64,000 nt of DNA, from NCBI GenBank assembly GCA_003240735.1, contig QFNE01000012.1, positions 1-64,000 on the forward strand, written 5' to 3'. Every line of letters starts with the position of its first letter. Positions within the stretch are counted from its first letter, which is position 1. Source of the DNA: Paracoccus denitrificans. GTDB lineage: Bacteria; Pseudomonadota; Alphaproteobacteria; Rhodobacterales; Rhodobacteraceae. Below are positions 15,880 through 24,451 of the stretch, piece after piece. A program made the position numbers and the translations under genes. Under the pieces are notes generated by a model that saw only the letters and a program-made list of their open reading frames with translations, was not told the origin of the DNA and did no database searches.

Positions 15880-18141
15880 GCGGATTTGCTCGCTGTCGAT
15901 GACGCACCACTGGCAACATCGACGCGCACCCCTGAGAATCGGATCGACGATGCCGACTACCTGCGCAGCAATGTCTGCGGCGGCGAGGGCTTTGATTGGT
16001 ATTACGCCTCGGACCGTGATCGGCATGCGCAATTGCGCACGCCGATCACGGATGGTCAGGGTGAGCCATGGATATGGCGGTTCAAGGACATCAGAAGCTG
16101 GTGGTCAAATCCGCATCATGACCGGCGGCGCGGCGTGCGATCGGAACTACCCACCGATTGGGTGCCCGGGTCGAAACCCATCTGGTTCACCGAGTACGGG
16201 TGCGCTGCATTGGACAAGGCGACCAACCAGCCCAACAAGTTTCTGGACGCGATGAGTTCGGAATCGACGCTGCCGTATTATTCGAACGGTCAACGAAATG
16301 ATGCGCTGCAGGCGGCGTATGTTCGGGCGGTTACGGAGTATTGGGGCGACAACGACAACAACCCACCACACAAGGATGGCGGGCGCATGGTGGATATGTC
16401 GCGCGCCCATGTCTGGTGCTGGGACGCGCGCCCCTATCCCGCATTCCCTGCGCGCGACGATCTGTGGTCCGACGGCGCCGCGTGGACGCATGGGCACTGG
16501 CTGAACGGTCGTGCCGGCGCGGTTCCGCTGGCAGCGATCGTGTCCGACATCTGCCGGGAGGCCGGGATCGCCGCGTTTGACGTTTCCGGTCTGTCGGGTG
16601 TCGTTCGCGGGATGGCGCTGACCAACGGAGAGACTGGGCGCGCGGCCTTGCAACCGCTGATGCTTGCCTACGGCTTTGACGCGTTGGAGCGCGACGGGGT
16701 TCTGCAGTTCAAGATGCGGACCGGTCGCGTAGACGCGGTTCTGGATCAGGATGATCTGGCGCTGGCTGAGGATGTGTCTGGCGCCGAGTTCGCGCGTGCG
16801 CCGGACAGCGATCTGTTCGGAAGGGTGCGCGTCAGTCATGTCGAGGCGGGCAGCGACTATCCCGCAGCGACGGCCGAAGCGACGTTACCCGATGATCACC
16901 TTGGAAGCGCGTCAGAAACGGAACTGCCGATGACGCTGACGCGGGGCGAGGCGCGCGCGTCAGCCGAACGCTGGTTGGCAGAGGCCGGCGTGGCGCGCGA
17001 TACCGTGCGCTTTGCGCTTGCGCCGTCCAAGTCCGAGCTGGGGCCGGGGGATGTCGTTCGGCTTATGGTCGGTGGTCGACCTGAGCAAAGCTGGCGCATC
17101 GACCGGGTCGAGCGTGCGGGCGCCGTGACGGTCGATGCAGTGCGGGTTGATCGGGCTGTCTACGATGATCGACCGGTGGATGACGCGCCCGCACTGACCC
17201 GGCCATATCAGCCGCCTGTCCCAGTGTGGCCGGTCTTCATGGACCTGCCGCTGCTGCGTGGGGACGAGGTGCCACACGCTCCGTGGTTGGCCGTCAGCGC
17301 AAAGCCCTGGCCGGGCGCGGTTGCGGCATGGTCATCGGTGAACGCCGAGGGCGGGTTCGATCTGAACACGACGCTGCCAGTTCGGTCCGTCATGGGCAAG
17401 ACGCTGACGCCGCTGCATTTTGCAAGAGCAGGCGCGTGGGACAGGGGGGCGCCGTTGCGACTTCGGATCACCGAGGGGCAGCTGAACAGCGCAACGGTTA
17501 CAAGCGTCATGGCCGGGGCAAACCTACTCGCCATTGGAGACGGCTCTGCTGACCGGTGGGAGTTGATTCAGTTCAAGGACGCCACGCTGGTCCAGCCAGG
17601 CGTGTGGGAGGTTGAGTTGCGATTGCGCGGACAGGCAGGGACGGATGCTGTTATGCCCGATGTCTGGCCTGCCGGCAGCACAGTGGTGTTGCTGGACGGC
17701 GCGCCGAAGCAGGTTGCCCTGCCGCCGGATACACGGGGGCAGATGCGTTACTGGCGCATCGGGCCTGCCAGCCGACCGCCCGAGGACGACAGTTATGACA
17801 CCATCGGTGCAGCTTTTGCCGGCATCGGGCTGAGGCCGTTGTGCCCGTGCCACTTGCGGGTGGACGGTCGGCGGATCACTTGGGTTCGCCGCACGCGTAT
17901 CGGTGGAGACGGCTGGGATGGCCCTGACGTCCCCTTGGGCGAGGCGACAGAGCGATATGTCGTGAGGTTGGTTCGCGCGGGGGCGATCCTGCACCAGCAG
18001 ATCGTTGGCGTTCCTGAGGTCCAGATTGCCGCCGAGGCATGGGCCAAGGCTGCCGTGGGCGGCGCGTTCGCGGTCGAAGTGGCGCAACTGTCCGACCAGT
18101 TCGGTGCGGGCGCATTTATCAGGAGAGAGATTGATGGCTGA
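15877..18141 (+). CDS. GTA gp15 C-terminal part (gene split by insertion)
   Basis: A 754-residue product. The first 22 residues (MADLLAVDDAPLATSTRTPE and two more) are not gp15-like; from residue 23, IDDADYLRSNVCGGEGFDWY, it continues the GTA TIM-barrel interrupted at 13280, with RTPITDG, DIRSWWSNPHH and PIWFTEYGCAALDKATNQPN, where the Glu in FTEYG corresponds to the glycosidase-like site of the barrel. The remaining part matches the phage tail domains of gp15. Together with the first half (547 + 732 residues) the total is close to the normal length of about 1300. The frame is intact throughout. The stop overlaps the DUF2793 gene by eight bases. Confidence 0.9.
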   Translation: MADLLAVDDAPLATSTRTPENRIDDADYLRSNVCGGEGFDWYYASDRDRHAQLRTPITDGQGEPWIWRFKDIRSWWSNPHHDRRRGVRSELPTDWVPGSKPIWFTEYGCAALDKATNQPNKFLDAMSSESTLPYYSNGQRNDALQAAYVRAVTEYWGDNDNNPPHKDGGRMVDMSRAHVWCWDARPYPAFPARDDLWSDGAAWTHGHWLNGRAGAVPLAAIVSDICREAGIAAFDVSGLSGVVRGMALTNGETGRAALQPLMLAYGFDALERDGVLQFKMRTGRVDAVLDQDDLALAEDVSGAEFARAPDSDLFGRVRVSHVEAGSDYPAATAEATLPDDHLGSASETELPMTLTRGEARASAERWLAEAGVARDTVRFALAPSKSELGPGDVVRLMVGGRPEQSWRIDRVERAGAVTVDAVRVDRAVYDDRPVDDAPALTRPYQPPVPVWPVFMDLPLLRGDEVPHAPWLAVSAKPWPGAVAAWSSVNAEGGFDLNTTLPVRSVMGKTLTPLHFARAGAWDRGAPLRLRITEGQLNSATVTSVMAGANLLAIGDGSADRWELIQFKDATLVQPGVWEVELRLRGQAGTDAVMPDVWPAGSTVVLLDGAPKQVALPPDTRGQMRYWRIGPASRPPEDDSYDTIGAAFAGIGLRPLCPCHLRVDGRRITWVRRTRIGGDGWDGPDVPLGEATERYVVRLVRAGAILHQQIVGVPEVQIAAEAWAKAAVGGAFAVEVAQLSDQFGAGAFIRREIDG

Positions 18142-18841
18142 TCAGGATACGGTCCGCTTGGGGTTGCCGCTGCTGCAACCTGCGCAGGCGCAAAAGCATG
18201 TCACTGTCAACGAGGCGCTTGGTCGTCTAGATGGGCTGGTCAATCTGGTGGTGGAGAGTACGCGCCGGACCACGCCGCCCACCGTGATCGAAGGGGAGTG
18301 CTGGGCTGTTCCTGCGGGGGCGGTCAATGCGTGGGAAGGCCGCAGCGGCCAAATTGCGATCGGTGCCAATGGCGGGTGGGTTTTTGCCAAGCCGCAAGCC
18401 GGGCAACGCGCCTTTGTTCGGGACGCCGGCGTGCCCGTCATTCATGACGGGCGCGGGTTCCGCGGTGGCGCGCTGACGATGGGTCAGTTGGGTGCCGGCA
18501 TGAATGTCCGTCTGTCCGAGGTTGAACTGTCCGTCGGCAAGGGCACAACGATTACAACAGGACTGATCGTTCCGGCGAACGCGATGGTCATCGGCTGCAA
18601 CGCGCGTGTTTCGGAAAAGCTGGGTGGCACCGTCAAGACATGGGCGCTCGGGCATACGGGCGCGACCGATCGGTTTGGCAGAGGGTTGGGAACGGGGGAG
18701 GGCAGTTACTGCACTGGACTGATCTCGCCCACGAGCTATTACAGCCCGGATCCGATCATCATGACGGCTACCGACGGCGCGTTCGATGGTGGCACGGTTC
18801 GGATCGCGCTGCACTGGTTGGAGTTGGTCTTGCCCGACTAA
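18134..18841 (+). CDS. DUF2793 protein, GTA fibre or spike candidate
   Basis: A 235-residue protein starting MADQDTVRLGLPLLQPAQAQ and continuing KHVTVNEALGRLDGLVNLVV, the signature of DUF2793. Members occur in phages and in accessory GTA loci, where they serve as fibre or spike parts. The C-terminal half (from about 125) is rich in Gly and Thr and looks like a beta-structured receptor-binding domain. The start at 18134 has AGGAGAGAG upstream (18121-18129) and overlaps the end of g15, so it is coupled to the tail genes. In R. capsulatus comparable genes are located apart from the main cluster, from memory. Confidence 0.8.
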   Translation: MADQDTVRLGLPLLQPAQAQKHVTVNEALGRLDGLVNLVVESTRRTTPPTVIEGECWAVPAGAVNAWEGRSGQIAIGANGGWVFAKPQAGQRAFVRDAGVPVIHDGRGFRGGALTMGQLGAGMNVRLSEVELSVGKGTTITTGLIVPANAMVIGCNARVSEKLGGTVKTWALGHTGATDRFGRGLGTGEGSYCTGLISPTSYYSPDPIIMTATDGAFDGGTVRIALHWLELVLPD

Positions 18842-18914
18842 GTTTTCGGCTGCTTCTTTGCGTTTGCCGTCCTGCGCGTTACATGAAGCGATGGAACGGA
18901 AGCTGGAGAGTGTG

Positions 18915-19736
18915 ATGGACGGCGTCAGCGAACTGGCAAGCACAGGAGCTTTGACCCAGCAAGAGTTATGGGATCGCATCCGCACCGATGCTCGCAGCGC
19001 GGTTCTTGATGAGCCGCTGCTGGGCGCGTTGATCCATGCGGGGGTTTTGCACCACCCCGATCTGGCCTCTGCGCTGGCCTATCGGTTTGCGCTGAAGTTG
19101 TCGTCGGGCGAGATGTCAGAGCAGTTGCTGCGGGAATTGGCGGACAACGCGCATCGACTTGATCCGACATTGGCGCAATCCGCGGCGGCGGACCTGGTCG
19201 CGGTCTATGAACGCGACCCAGCGACCCACCGGATGATGCAGCCGATCCTTTTCTTCAAAGGGTTTCAGGCTCTGCAAGCCTATCGCATCGGGCACTGGCT
19301 TTGGCAGAACAACCGCAAGGACATGGCGTATTTCGTTCAAATGCGCTGTTCCGAGGTGTTTGGCGTGGACATCCATCCCGCCGCGCGGATCGGCAAGGGC
19401 ATCATGATCGACCATGCCCATTCGATTGTAATCGGAGAGACTGCGGCAGTGGGAGACAATGTGTCCATGCTGCATTCGGTGACCTTGGGTGGGACAGGCA
19501 AAGCCTATGGCGACCGCCACCCGAAAATTGGGGACGGCGTCCTGATCGGCGCGGGTGCAAAGGTGCTGGGCAACATCACTGTAGGCCATTGCAGCCGGAT
19601 CGCTGCGGGGTCCGTCGTTCTACAGAATGTGCCACCCTGCAAGACCGTGGCAGGCGTGCCGGCGCGGATCGTCGGTGATGCAGGCTGTTCCGAGCCGTCG
19701 GACATGATGGATCAACTGCTGAAGCAGATGGGTTAG
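18915..19736 (+). CDS. cysE: Serine O-acetyltransferase
   Basis: Makes O-acetylserine from serine and acetyl-CoA, the first step of cysteine synthesis. The N-terminal helical domain is followed by the left-handed beta-helix with hexapeptide repeats: MRCSEVFGVDIHPAARIGKG, IMIDHAHSIVIGETAAVGDN, and VTLGGTGKAYGDRHPKIGDG. The His in DHAHS and the GVPARIVG tail are typical. The start at 18915 has GGAGAG four to six bases upstream; ATG 18891 in the same frame is an alternative. It follows the GTA cluster, an arrangement known from other Rhodobacterales, and its 3' end overlaps pyrD on the other strand by four bases. Confidence 0.93.
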   Translation: MDGVSELASTGALTQQELWDRIRTDARSAVLDEPLLGALIHAGVLHHPDLASALAYRFALKLSSGEMSEQLLRELADNAHRLDPTLAQSAAADLVAVYERDPATHRMMQPILFFKGFQALQAYRIGHWLWQNNRKDMAYFVQMRCSEVFGVDIHPAARIGKGIMIDHAHSIVIGETAAVGDNVSMLHSVTLGGTGKAYGDRHPKIGDGVLIGAGAKVLGNITVGHCSRIAAGSVVLQNVPPCKTVAGVPARIVGDAGCSEPSDMMDQLLKQMG

Positions 19737-20791
19737 GCCAGCACTTCCGAGCCGGTGAGTTCGGCGACATTGGCCACGCCGGCCTTTTCCATACGTTCGT
19801 CGAGTTCGCTGGCGATGCGTGCGCCGATGGAAAGCCCTTGATAGATCATGGCTGTGTAGATCTGGACTGCCGACGCACCCGCCGCGAACTTGGCGATGGC
19901 GTCCTCGACCGTGGCGACACCGCCGACCCCGATCAGCGGGACGCGGCCCTCCGTGAGTTTGTAGAGTTGCGCCAGGATTGCGGTTGATCGCGCGAAGACC
20001 GGTCGGCCCGACAGACCGCCCGGCTCGGCCGCGTGGGGTCCATGAAGTCCGGTACGGTCCAGCGTCGTGTTCGTGGCAATGACGCCATCGACGCCAAGGT
20101 CCATGGCCACGGCGGCAAGCTCGGCCAAGGCCGCATCCTCCAGATCGGGGGCGATCTTGACGAAGACCGGCGGACGGCGACCCGACCGATCACGCGCAGC
20201 CAGCACACCAGAGAGCAGCGCGGCCAAGGCCTTTGCCCCCTGCAGATCGCGCAGCTTTTCTGTGTTGGGCGAGCTGACGTTGACCGTCAGGAAATCTGCC
20301 GTTTCGGCAGCCAGACGCGCGACGGCGGCAAAATCGCTGGCGCGGTCGGTGCTGTCCTTATTCGCGCCGATGTTCAACCCGACGGGAACAGAGTGGTCAC
20401 CACGACCCTGCAACCGCGCCACAATGCGGTCGGCCCCGTCGTTGTTGAACCCGAAGCGGTTGATGATCGCATGGTCGTCGGACAGCCGGAACAGGCGCGG
20501 CTTGGGGTTGCCGGGCTGCGGGCGGGGGGTGGCTGCACCGACCTCGATGAAGCCAAATCCTGATTTGCGCAGCGCGGAGATCGCGCGCGCGTTCTTGTCG
20601 TATCCCGCAGCCAGACCGATGGGGTTGGGCAGGGCGATCCCGGCGACCGTCGTCGCAAGTCGGGAGGATGTGACAGGTGCGCCCGGCAGGGGGACCAACC
20701 CTTTCGCCAGCAGCGTAAGCGACAGGTCATGCGCACGTTCCGGGTCAAGACGATGGAGCGCGGCCACGCCGACGCGTTCGGAAAGGCTCAT
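19733..20791 (-). CDS. pyrD: Dihydroorotate dehydrogenase (quinone), class 2
   Basis: Oxidizes dihydroorotate to orotate in pyrimidine synthesis, feeding electrons to quinone at the membrane. The 352-residue length and the N-terminal helical extension (LHRLDPERAHDLSLTLLAKG) indicate class 2. FMN-binding and catalytic motifs include GLAAGYDKNARA, INRFGFNNDG, LTVNVSSPNTEKLRDLQ with the catalytic Ser in NVSSPN, FVKIAPDLED, and VIATNTTLDR. The ATG overlaps the stop of the upstream DUF952 gene (ATGA). Confidence 0.95.
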   Translation of the reverse strand: MSLSERVGVAALHRLDPERAHDLSLTLLAKGLVPLPGAPVTSSRLATTVAGIALPNPIGLAAGYDKNARAISALRKSGFGFIEVGAATPRPQPGNPKPRLFRLSDDHAIINRFGFNNDGADRIVARLQGRGDHSVPVGLNIGANKDSTDRASDFAAVARLAAETADFLTVNVSSPNTEKLRDLQGAKALAALLSGVLAARDRSGRRPPVFVKIAPDLEDAALAELAAVAMDLGVDGVIATNTTLDRTGLHGPHAAEPGGLSGRPVFARSTAILAQLYKLTEGRVPLIGVGGVATVEDAIAKFAAGASAVQIYTAMIYQGLSIGARIASELDERMEKAGVANVAELTGSEVLA

Positions 20792-21117
20792 GATGCGCCC
20801 CCGTAAATCTCGGCGAAGGCCTCATCCAGCGGTTTGGCCCAGGCCACATCGACAATCCGCAGGGGCGCGTAGAGATGGGGGAACAGGTCGCCGCCACGCG
20901 ACGGCTCCCACGTCAGGGCGGGATCAATGCTGTCCGCCATTGCAAGGACGGTCAGGTTGGCTTCATCAGCAAAATGGCGGCGGGCGGTTTCCGCCAACTG
21001 CGCCGCGGTCGAGAAATGGATGAACCCATCGGACTGATCGACCGGCGCGCCAGCCGTTTCCGCCAGAAGCTGCAGATCGTACCATTCGTCGGCGCGAAGT
21101 ATTTTATAGATCGTCAT
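20788..21117 (-). CDS. DUF952 family protein
   Basis: A 109-residue protein with the full DUF952 pattern: IYKILRADEWYDLQ at the start, GFIHFSTAAQLAETARRHFA, and GDLFPHLYAPLRIVDV. The family is widespread and structurally related to RNA/nucleotide-binding or ADP-ribosyl-transferase-like folds, but its function is not established. It is coupled to pyrD through a four-base overlap, as is common in rhodobacteria. Confidence 0.88.
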   Translation of the reverse strand: MTIYKILRADEWYDLQLLAETAGAPVDQSDGFIHFSTAAQLAETARRHFADEANLTVLAMADSIDPALTWEPSRGGDLFPHLYAPLRIVDVAWAKPLDEAFAEIYGGAS

Positions 21118-21224
21118 GACGCGGTTTTTTCCATCTCGTGACCAGACGTCAAGATACGGTGCTTGTCACGAGAGCGCCACGGTGTTCCCTTAGGCCACGA
21201 ACCTGTCTGACGGAGTTGACCACA

Positions 21225-22832
21225 ATGATCCGCGCCCTGCTTGCCACCGCCGCCACGCTGGCGGTCACCGCTGGAACAGCCCAAGCGAACTTCGTGCTGC
21301 ATGTGCTGCACACCAACGACTTTCACAGTCGGGTCGAGCAGGTGAACAAGAACGACAGTACCTGCGACGCGGAAACTGCGGCCAAGAATGAGTGCTTTGG
21401 CGGCAGCGCGCGGCTGAAGACCGAGGTGGATCGACTGCGCAAGGAAATCGCCGACAAAGGTGAGGCCAGCATCTTGCTGGACGCGGGCGACCAATATCAA
21501 GGCTCGCTGTTCTACAACTACTATAAGGGCAAGGATACTGTCGAGCTGATGAACCTGCTGGGTTACGACGCGATGACCGTTGGCAACCACGAATTTGACG
21601 ATGGCCCGATGGGGCTGGTGACCCTGTTGGACGGTGCCAAATTCCCAGTGGTATCGGCCAATATCGACGTAACCGGTTCGAACGAACTGGAGGGCAAGCT
21701 GAAGCCGGATGTTGTGCTGGATGTAGGCGACCAGAAGATCGGCATCATCGGCGCGACGACTGTCGAAACGCCAGAGATCGCGTCGCCCGGTCCAAGCCTC
21801 GTCTTCAAGGACCCGATCGAAAGCATCGAGCAGCGCGCACAGGAGCTGACAGATCAGGGCGTCGATAAGATCATCGCCCTGACGCACATCGGATATAACG
21901 TGGATCAGGAGCTTGCCGCCAAGGCAGCGGGAATCGACGCCATCGTGGGCGGACACACCCACACGTTCCTCAGCAACGACGATCCCGATGCTGATGGTCC
22001 GTATCCGACGATGGTGAAGGGGCCAGACGGAGGCGATGTGCCCATCGTGACGGCACTGACTGCCGGGAAGTACTTGGGGCATCTCGTCCTTGAGTTCGAC
22101 GACAAGGGGAATGTCGTCAGCGCGAGCGGCGCGCCGATCCTGTTGGATAGCGCCATTCCCGAAGACCCGGCTGTCGCGGCGCGGGTCAAGGAACTGGCTC
22201 AGCCACTGGAGGAGCTGCGCAACAAGCAGGTCGCGGAATTGAAAGTGCCGCTGAACGCCGATCGTGCGGATTGTCGTGCGCGGGAATGCATCATGGGTAA
22301 CGTCGTCACGGATGCCATGCTGGACCGCGTGAAATCACAAGGAATCGACATTGCCATCGAGAATGGCGGTGGGTTGCGGGCGTCGATCGATGCGGGGCCG
22401 GTTACCATGGGAGAGGTGATCAGCGTCCTGCCGTTCCAGAACACGCTGTCCACGTTCCGGCTGAGCGGGGCGAATATCCTGAAGGCTTTGGAAAACGGCG
22501 CCAGCCAGTATGACGAAGGCGCCGGTCGGTTCGCGCAGGTCGCCGGGCTGAAGTACACTGTGGATCCGAAGGCCGAGGTCGGCGTGCGAATTTCGGACGT
22601 CGAGGTGATGGACGACGGCAAATGGACGCCGATCGAGCCCGCAAAGATGTACGGCGTCGTGTCAAACAACTACATGCGCAGTGGTGGCGACGGCTACAGC
22701 GTCTTTGAGACCGAAGGTCAGGACGCATATGATTTCGGACCTGATCTTGCGGATGTGTTGGCTGACTATCTGGCCAAGCGCGGTCCCAACTTTGCGCCTG
22801 AACTTGAGGGGCGGATCACCGTCAAGGAATGA
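21225..22832 (+). CDS. Secreted 5'-nucleotidase / UshA-type metallophosphatase
   Basis: A 535-residue periplasmic enzyme with a signal peptide (MIRALLATAATLAVTAGTAQ, cleavage near AQA-N). The N-terminal metallophosphatase has the metal ligands in VLHTNDFHSR, DAGDQYQGS, VGNHEFDDG and GGHTHT; the C-terminal 5'-nucleotidase domain has IAIENGGGLRASIDAG and NNYMRSGGDGY. It should release nucleosides and phosphate from extracellular nucleotides. The start at 21225 fits the signal peptide and has GGAG nine bases upstream. A strong terminator follows. Confidence 0.92.
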   Translation: MIRALLATAATLAVTAGTAQANFVLHVLHTNDFHSRVEQVNKNDSTCDAETAAKNECFGGSARLKTEVDRLRKEIADKGEASILLDAGDQYQGSLFYNYYKGKDTVELMNLLGYDAMTVGNHEFDDGPMGLVTLLDGAKFPVVSANIDVTGSNELEGKLKPDVVLDVGDQKIGIIGATTVETPEIASPGPSLVFKDPIESIEQRAQELTDQGVDKIIALTHIGYNVDQELAAKAAGIDAIVGGHTHTFLSNDDPDADGPYPTMVKGPDGGDVPIVTALTAGKYLGHLVLEFDDKGNVVSASGAPILLDSAIPEDPAVAARVKELAQPLEELRNKQVAELKVPLNADRADCRARECIMGNVVTDAMLDRVKSQGIDIAIENGGGLRASIDAGPVTMGEVISVLPFQNTLSTFRLSGANILKALENGASQYDEGAGRFAQVAGLKYTVDPKAEVGVRISDVEVMDDGKWTPIEPAKMYGVVSNNYMRSGGDGYSVFETEGQDAYDFGPDLADVLADYLAKRGPNFAPELEGRITVKE

Positions 22833-22849
22833 CAGCGCAATCGCACGGT

Positions 22850-22884
22850 GGCGGGGGATGGGGCAACCCATCCCCCGCCTTTTT
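22850..22884. terminator. Terminator between convergent genes
   Basis: Perfect 13-bp stem GGCGGGGGATGGG / CCCATCCCCCGCC (22850-22862 and 22867-22879) with loop GCAA and five T residues (22880-22884). It ends the nucleotidase transcript and touches the stop codon of the convergent transporter gene. There is no comparable A tract on the other side, so it is mainly a plus-strand terminator. Confidence 0.88.
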
Positions 22885-24335
22885 CATTTGTCGGGTTGAG
22901 GGGACGGGTCAGGTCGGGTGACGTCCTTGGCCTCTGCCAGCGTTGTCGCCTCATTCCCGTCCTCGACAAGGTCACGGGCGTGTTCCTCATCGTCGTCTTC
23001 CAGTTCGGGCGGCTGCTCGCCGGCAAGGAAGTTTCCGAACTTCTCCATCCCGGGGATGTGGTCGGACAGCACGCGTAGAACCACCAACAACGGCACGGCA
23101 ACGACCATGCCGATGACCGACCAAAGCCATGCCCACAGCGCCACCGTCAGAAAGACCACAACCTCATTCATCTGCAATCGACGGGACACGAAGGTCGGGG
23201 TGATCAGCTGACCTTCGATCGCGGTAAAGCTGAGATAGGTGGCTGCAACCAGGACCGGCGTCAGCAGGTCGTCATAGGTGATGATGGCCACAACCAGCGC
23301 CGCGATGATGCCACCGATGGCACCCAGGTAAGGGATGTAGTTCAGTAAGAACGCCACCACGGCCCAGAGGATCGGGCTGGGCATGCCCCATGCCCACATC
23401 GCAAGGCCGATGCAGATCCCCAAGCAGGCGTTGATGATCGTGATCGCGCCGAGATATGCGCCAAGGCTGTCCTCGATTTCCCGCAGCGCGAGATAGGCGC
23501 CGCGCTTGTCCTTCATGGAATCGAAGCTTTGCACGACTTTCAGGTACAGCAGGTCTCCCGAGCTGATCAGAAAGAACAGCAGCACCAGCGTAAAGACGAT
23601 CTGTCCGCCAATGCCCGGGCCAACGCTGAGGATCGACATCAGCGGCGAGGCGGTCGGCGGCGCAACCTGAACCTGAATCTGCTGCTGCGTGCGCACCGGC
23701 CCGGTTTCACCCGCGGCAGGTGGGCGTTCGGTCGTCATGGTTGCAGTTGCTGCGGTTCCGGTCCCCTCGGGCGTCGTCATCGTGGTCAGTTGCGAGCGGC
23801 CGTCTGACGACGTCGTGGTCACGCCGGTCGACGGGTCCGGGGCGTCAGCGGTGGTGTTGGCCGCGGGCGGGGCGGCGGGGGGCGGTGGCGTCACGACAGT
23901 CGGCTTGTTGCCCTGCAACTGCTCCAGCCGTTCCGCAACCCGCTCGATGCCTTTGAAGTTCTGGCGCAGGTTCTGCATGCGCTGTTCAAGGCGCTCGGAT
24001 ATCTCGTCGCTGTTATGGGTCAGCTGGCCGATCGGGCCGGACGCGACATAGCCAAGCCCCGCCGTCGCGACGATCAGTCCAAGCGTCACGATCCCGGCAG
24101 TGGCAGTCGATCCCACGTGCAGACGCTCCATCAGCCGACGGAACGGGACGAACACAAAGAAGAGGAGAATTGCCAATGTGACGGGCATCAGAAATTCGCG
24201 CGCCAGTGCAATGAACTGGAAGGCGAGGATCAGGAATATGCCCAGCACCGGCCATCCCACAGATCGGCGGGGGGAACCATCGGTCTCGGGTCTGGACGGA
24301 AATCGGTGGCTGGATTGGTATCGCTGCGATGGCAA
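22884..24335 (-). CDS. AI-2E/PerM family membrane transporter
   Basis: A 483-residue member of the AI-2E exporter (PerM, UPF0118) family. Membrane segments are visible at the N-terminus (VLGIFLILAFQFIALA, then a second and third) and in the C-terminal half (LGICIGLAMWAWGMPSPILW and others), with the family signature LNYIPYLGAIGGII. A loop of about 100 residues between the halves (after LEQLQG) is rich in Pro, Thr, Ala and Ser, longer than in most members. Substrate unknown; family members have been linked to AI-2 or ion export. Confidence 0.88.
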   Translation of the reverse strand: MPSQRYQSSHRFPSRPETDGSPRRSVGWPVLGIFLILAFQFIALAREFLMPVTLAILLFFVFVPFRRLMERLHVGSTATAGIVTLGLIVATAGLGYVASGPIGQLTHNSDEISERLEQRMQNLRQNFKGIERVAERLEQLQGNKPTVVTPPPPAAPPAANTTADAPDPSTGVTTTSSDGRSQLTTMTTPEGTGTAATATMTTERPPAAGETGPVRTQQQIQVQVAPPTASPLMSILSVGPGIGGQIVFTLVLLFFLISSGDLLYLKVVQSFDSMKDKRGAYLALREIEDSLGAYLGAITIINACLGICIGLAMWAWGMPSPILWAVVAFLLNYIPYLGAIGGIIAALVVAIITYDDLLTPVLVAATYLSFTAIEGQLITPTFVSRRLQMNEVVVFLTVALWAWLWSVIGMVVAVPLLVVLRVLSDHIPGMEKFGNFLAGEQPPELEDDDEEHARDLVEDGNEATTLAEAKDVTRPDPSPQPDK

Positions 24336-24401
24336 GTTGGGCGCTCCCGCATAAGGATGGCAGGTGAAACAAACTCACCGCCTAACGCACCGGATAAGAA
24401 A

Positions 24402-24423
24402 ATGGCCGCGATGTCGCGGCCAT
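24402..24423 (-). terminator. Terminator of the polyamine gene pair
   Basis: Perfect 10-base inverted repeat ATGGCCGCGA / TCGCGGCCAT with a two-base centre, followed on the minus strand by TTTCTTA. It lies 29 bases after the stop of the dehydrogenase gene. Confidence 0.72.
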
Positions 24424-24451
24424 CAAAGCAAATTTATTTTAGTGATGTCAG

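Larger units (their letters stand above)
13281..15942. other. Insertion in GTA gene 15
   Basis: Roughly 2.66 kb that interrupts g15. The left edge is where gp15 similarity stops after LDA (13280); the right edge is where it resumes at IDDADYLRSNV (15943). Relative to the usual family sequence a few residues between these points are lost or replaced, and the two halves are not in one frame (2662 bases, not a multiple of three). The insert holds one minus-strand gene (13366-15609), a terminator at its left side, promoter-like sequence and palindromes at its right side. I see no transposase, integrase, tRNA, terminal inverted repeats or clear target-site duplication. Exact ends are uncertain by some tens of bases. 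Confidence 0.8.

Noticed and set aside
13281..15942. Idea that the insert in g15 is an intein or a self-splicing intron
   Set aside because: The inserted gene is on the opposite strand, no intein motifs or reverse transcriptase/maturase are present, and the two halves are not in one frame.
13281..15942. Idea that the insert is an insertion sequence or transposon
   Set aside because: No transposase or integrase and no terminal inverted repeats or clear target-site duplication were found by eye. A remote element whose enzyme acts in trans is not excluded.
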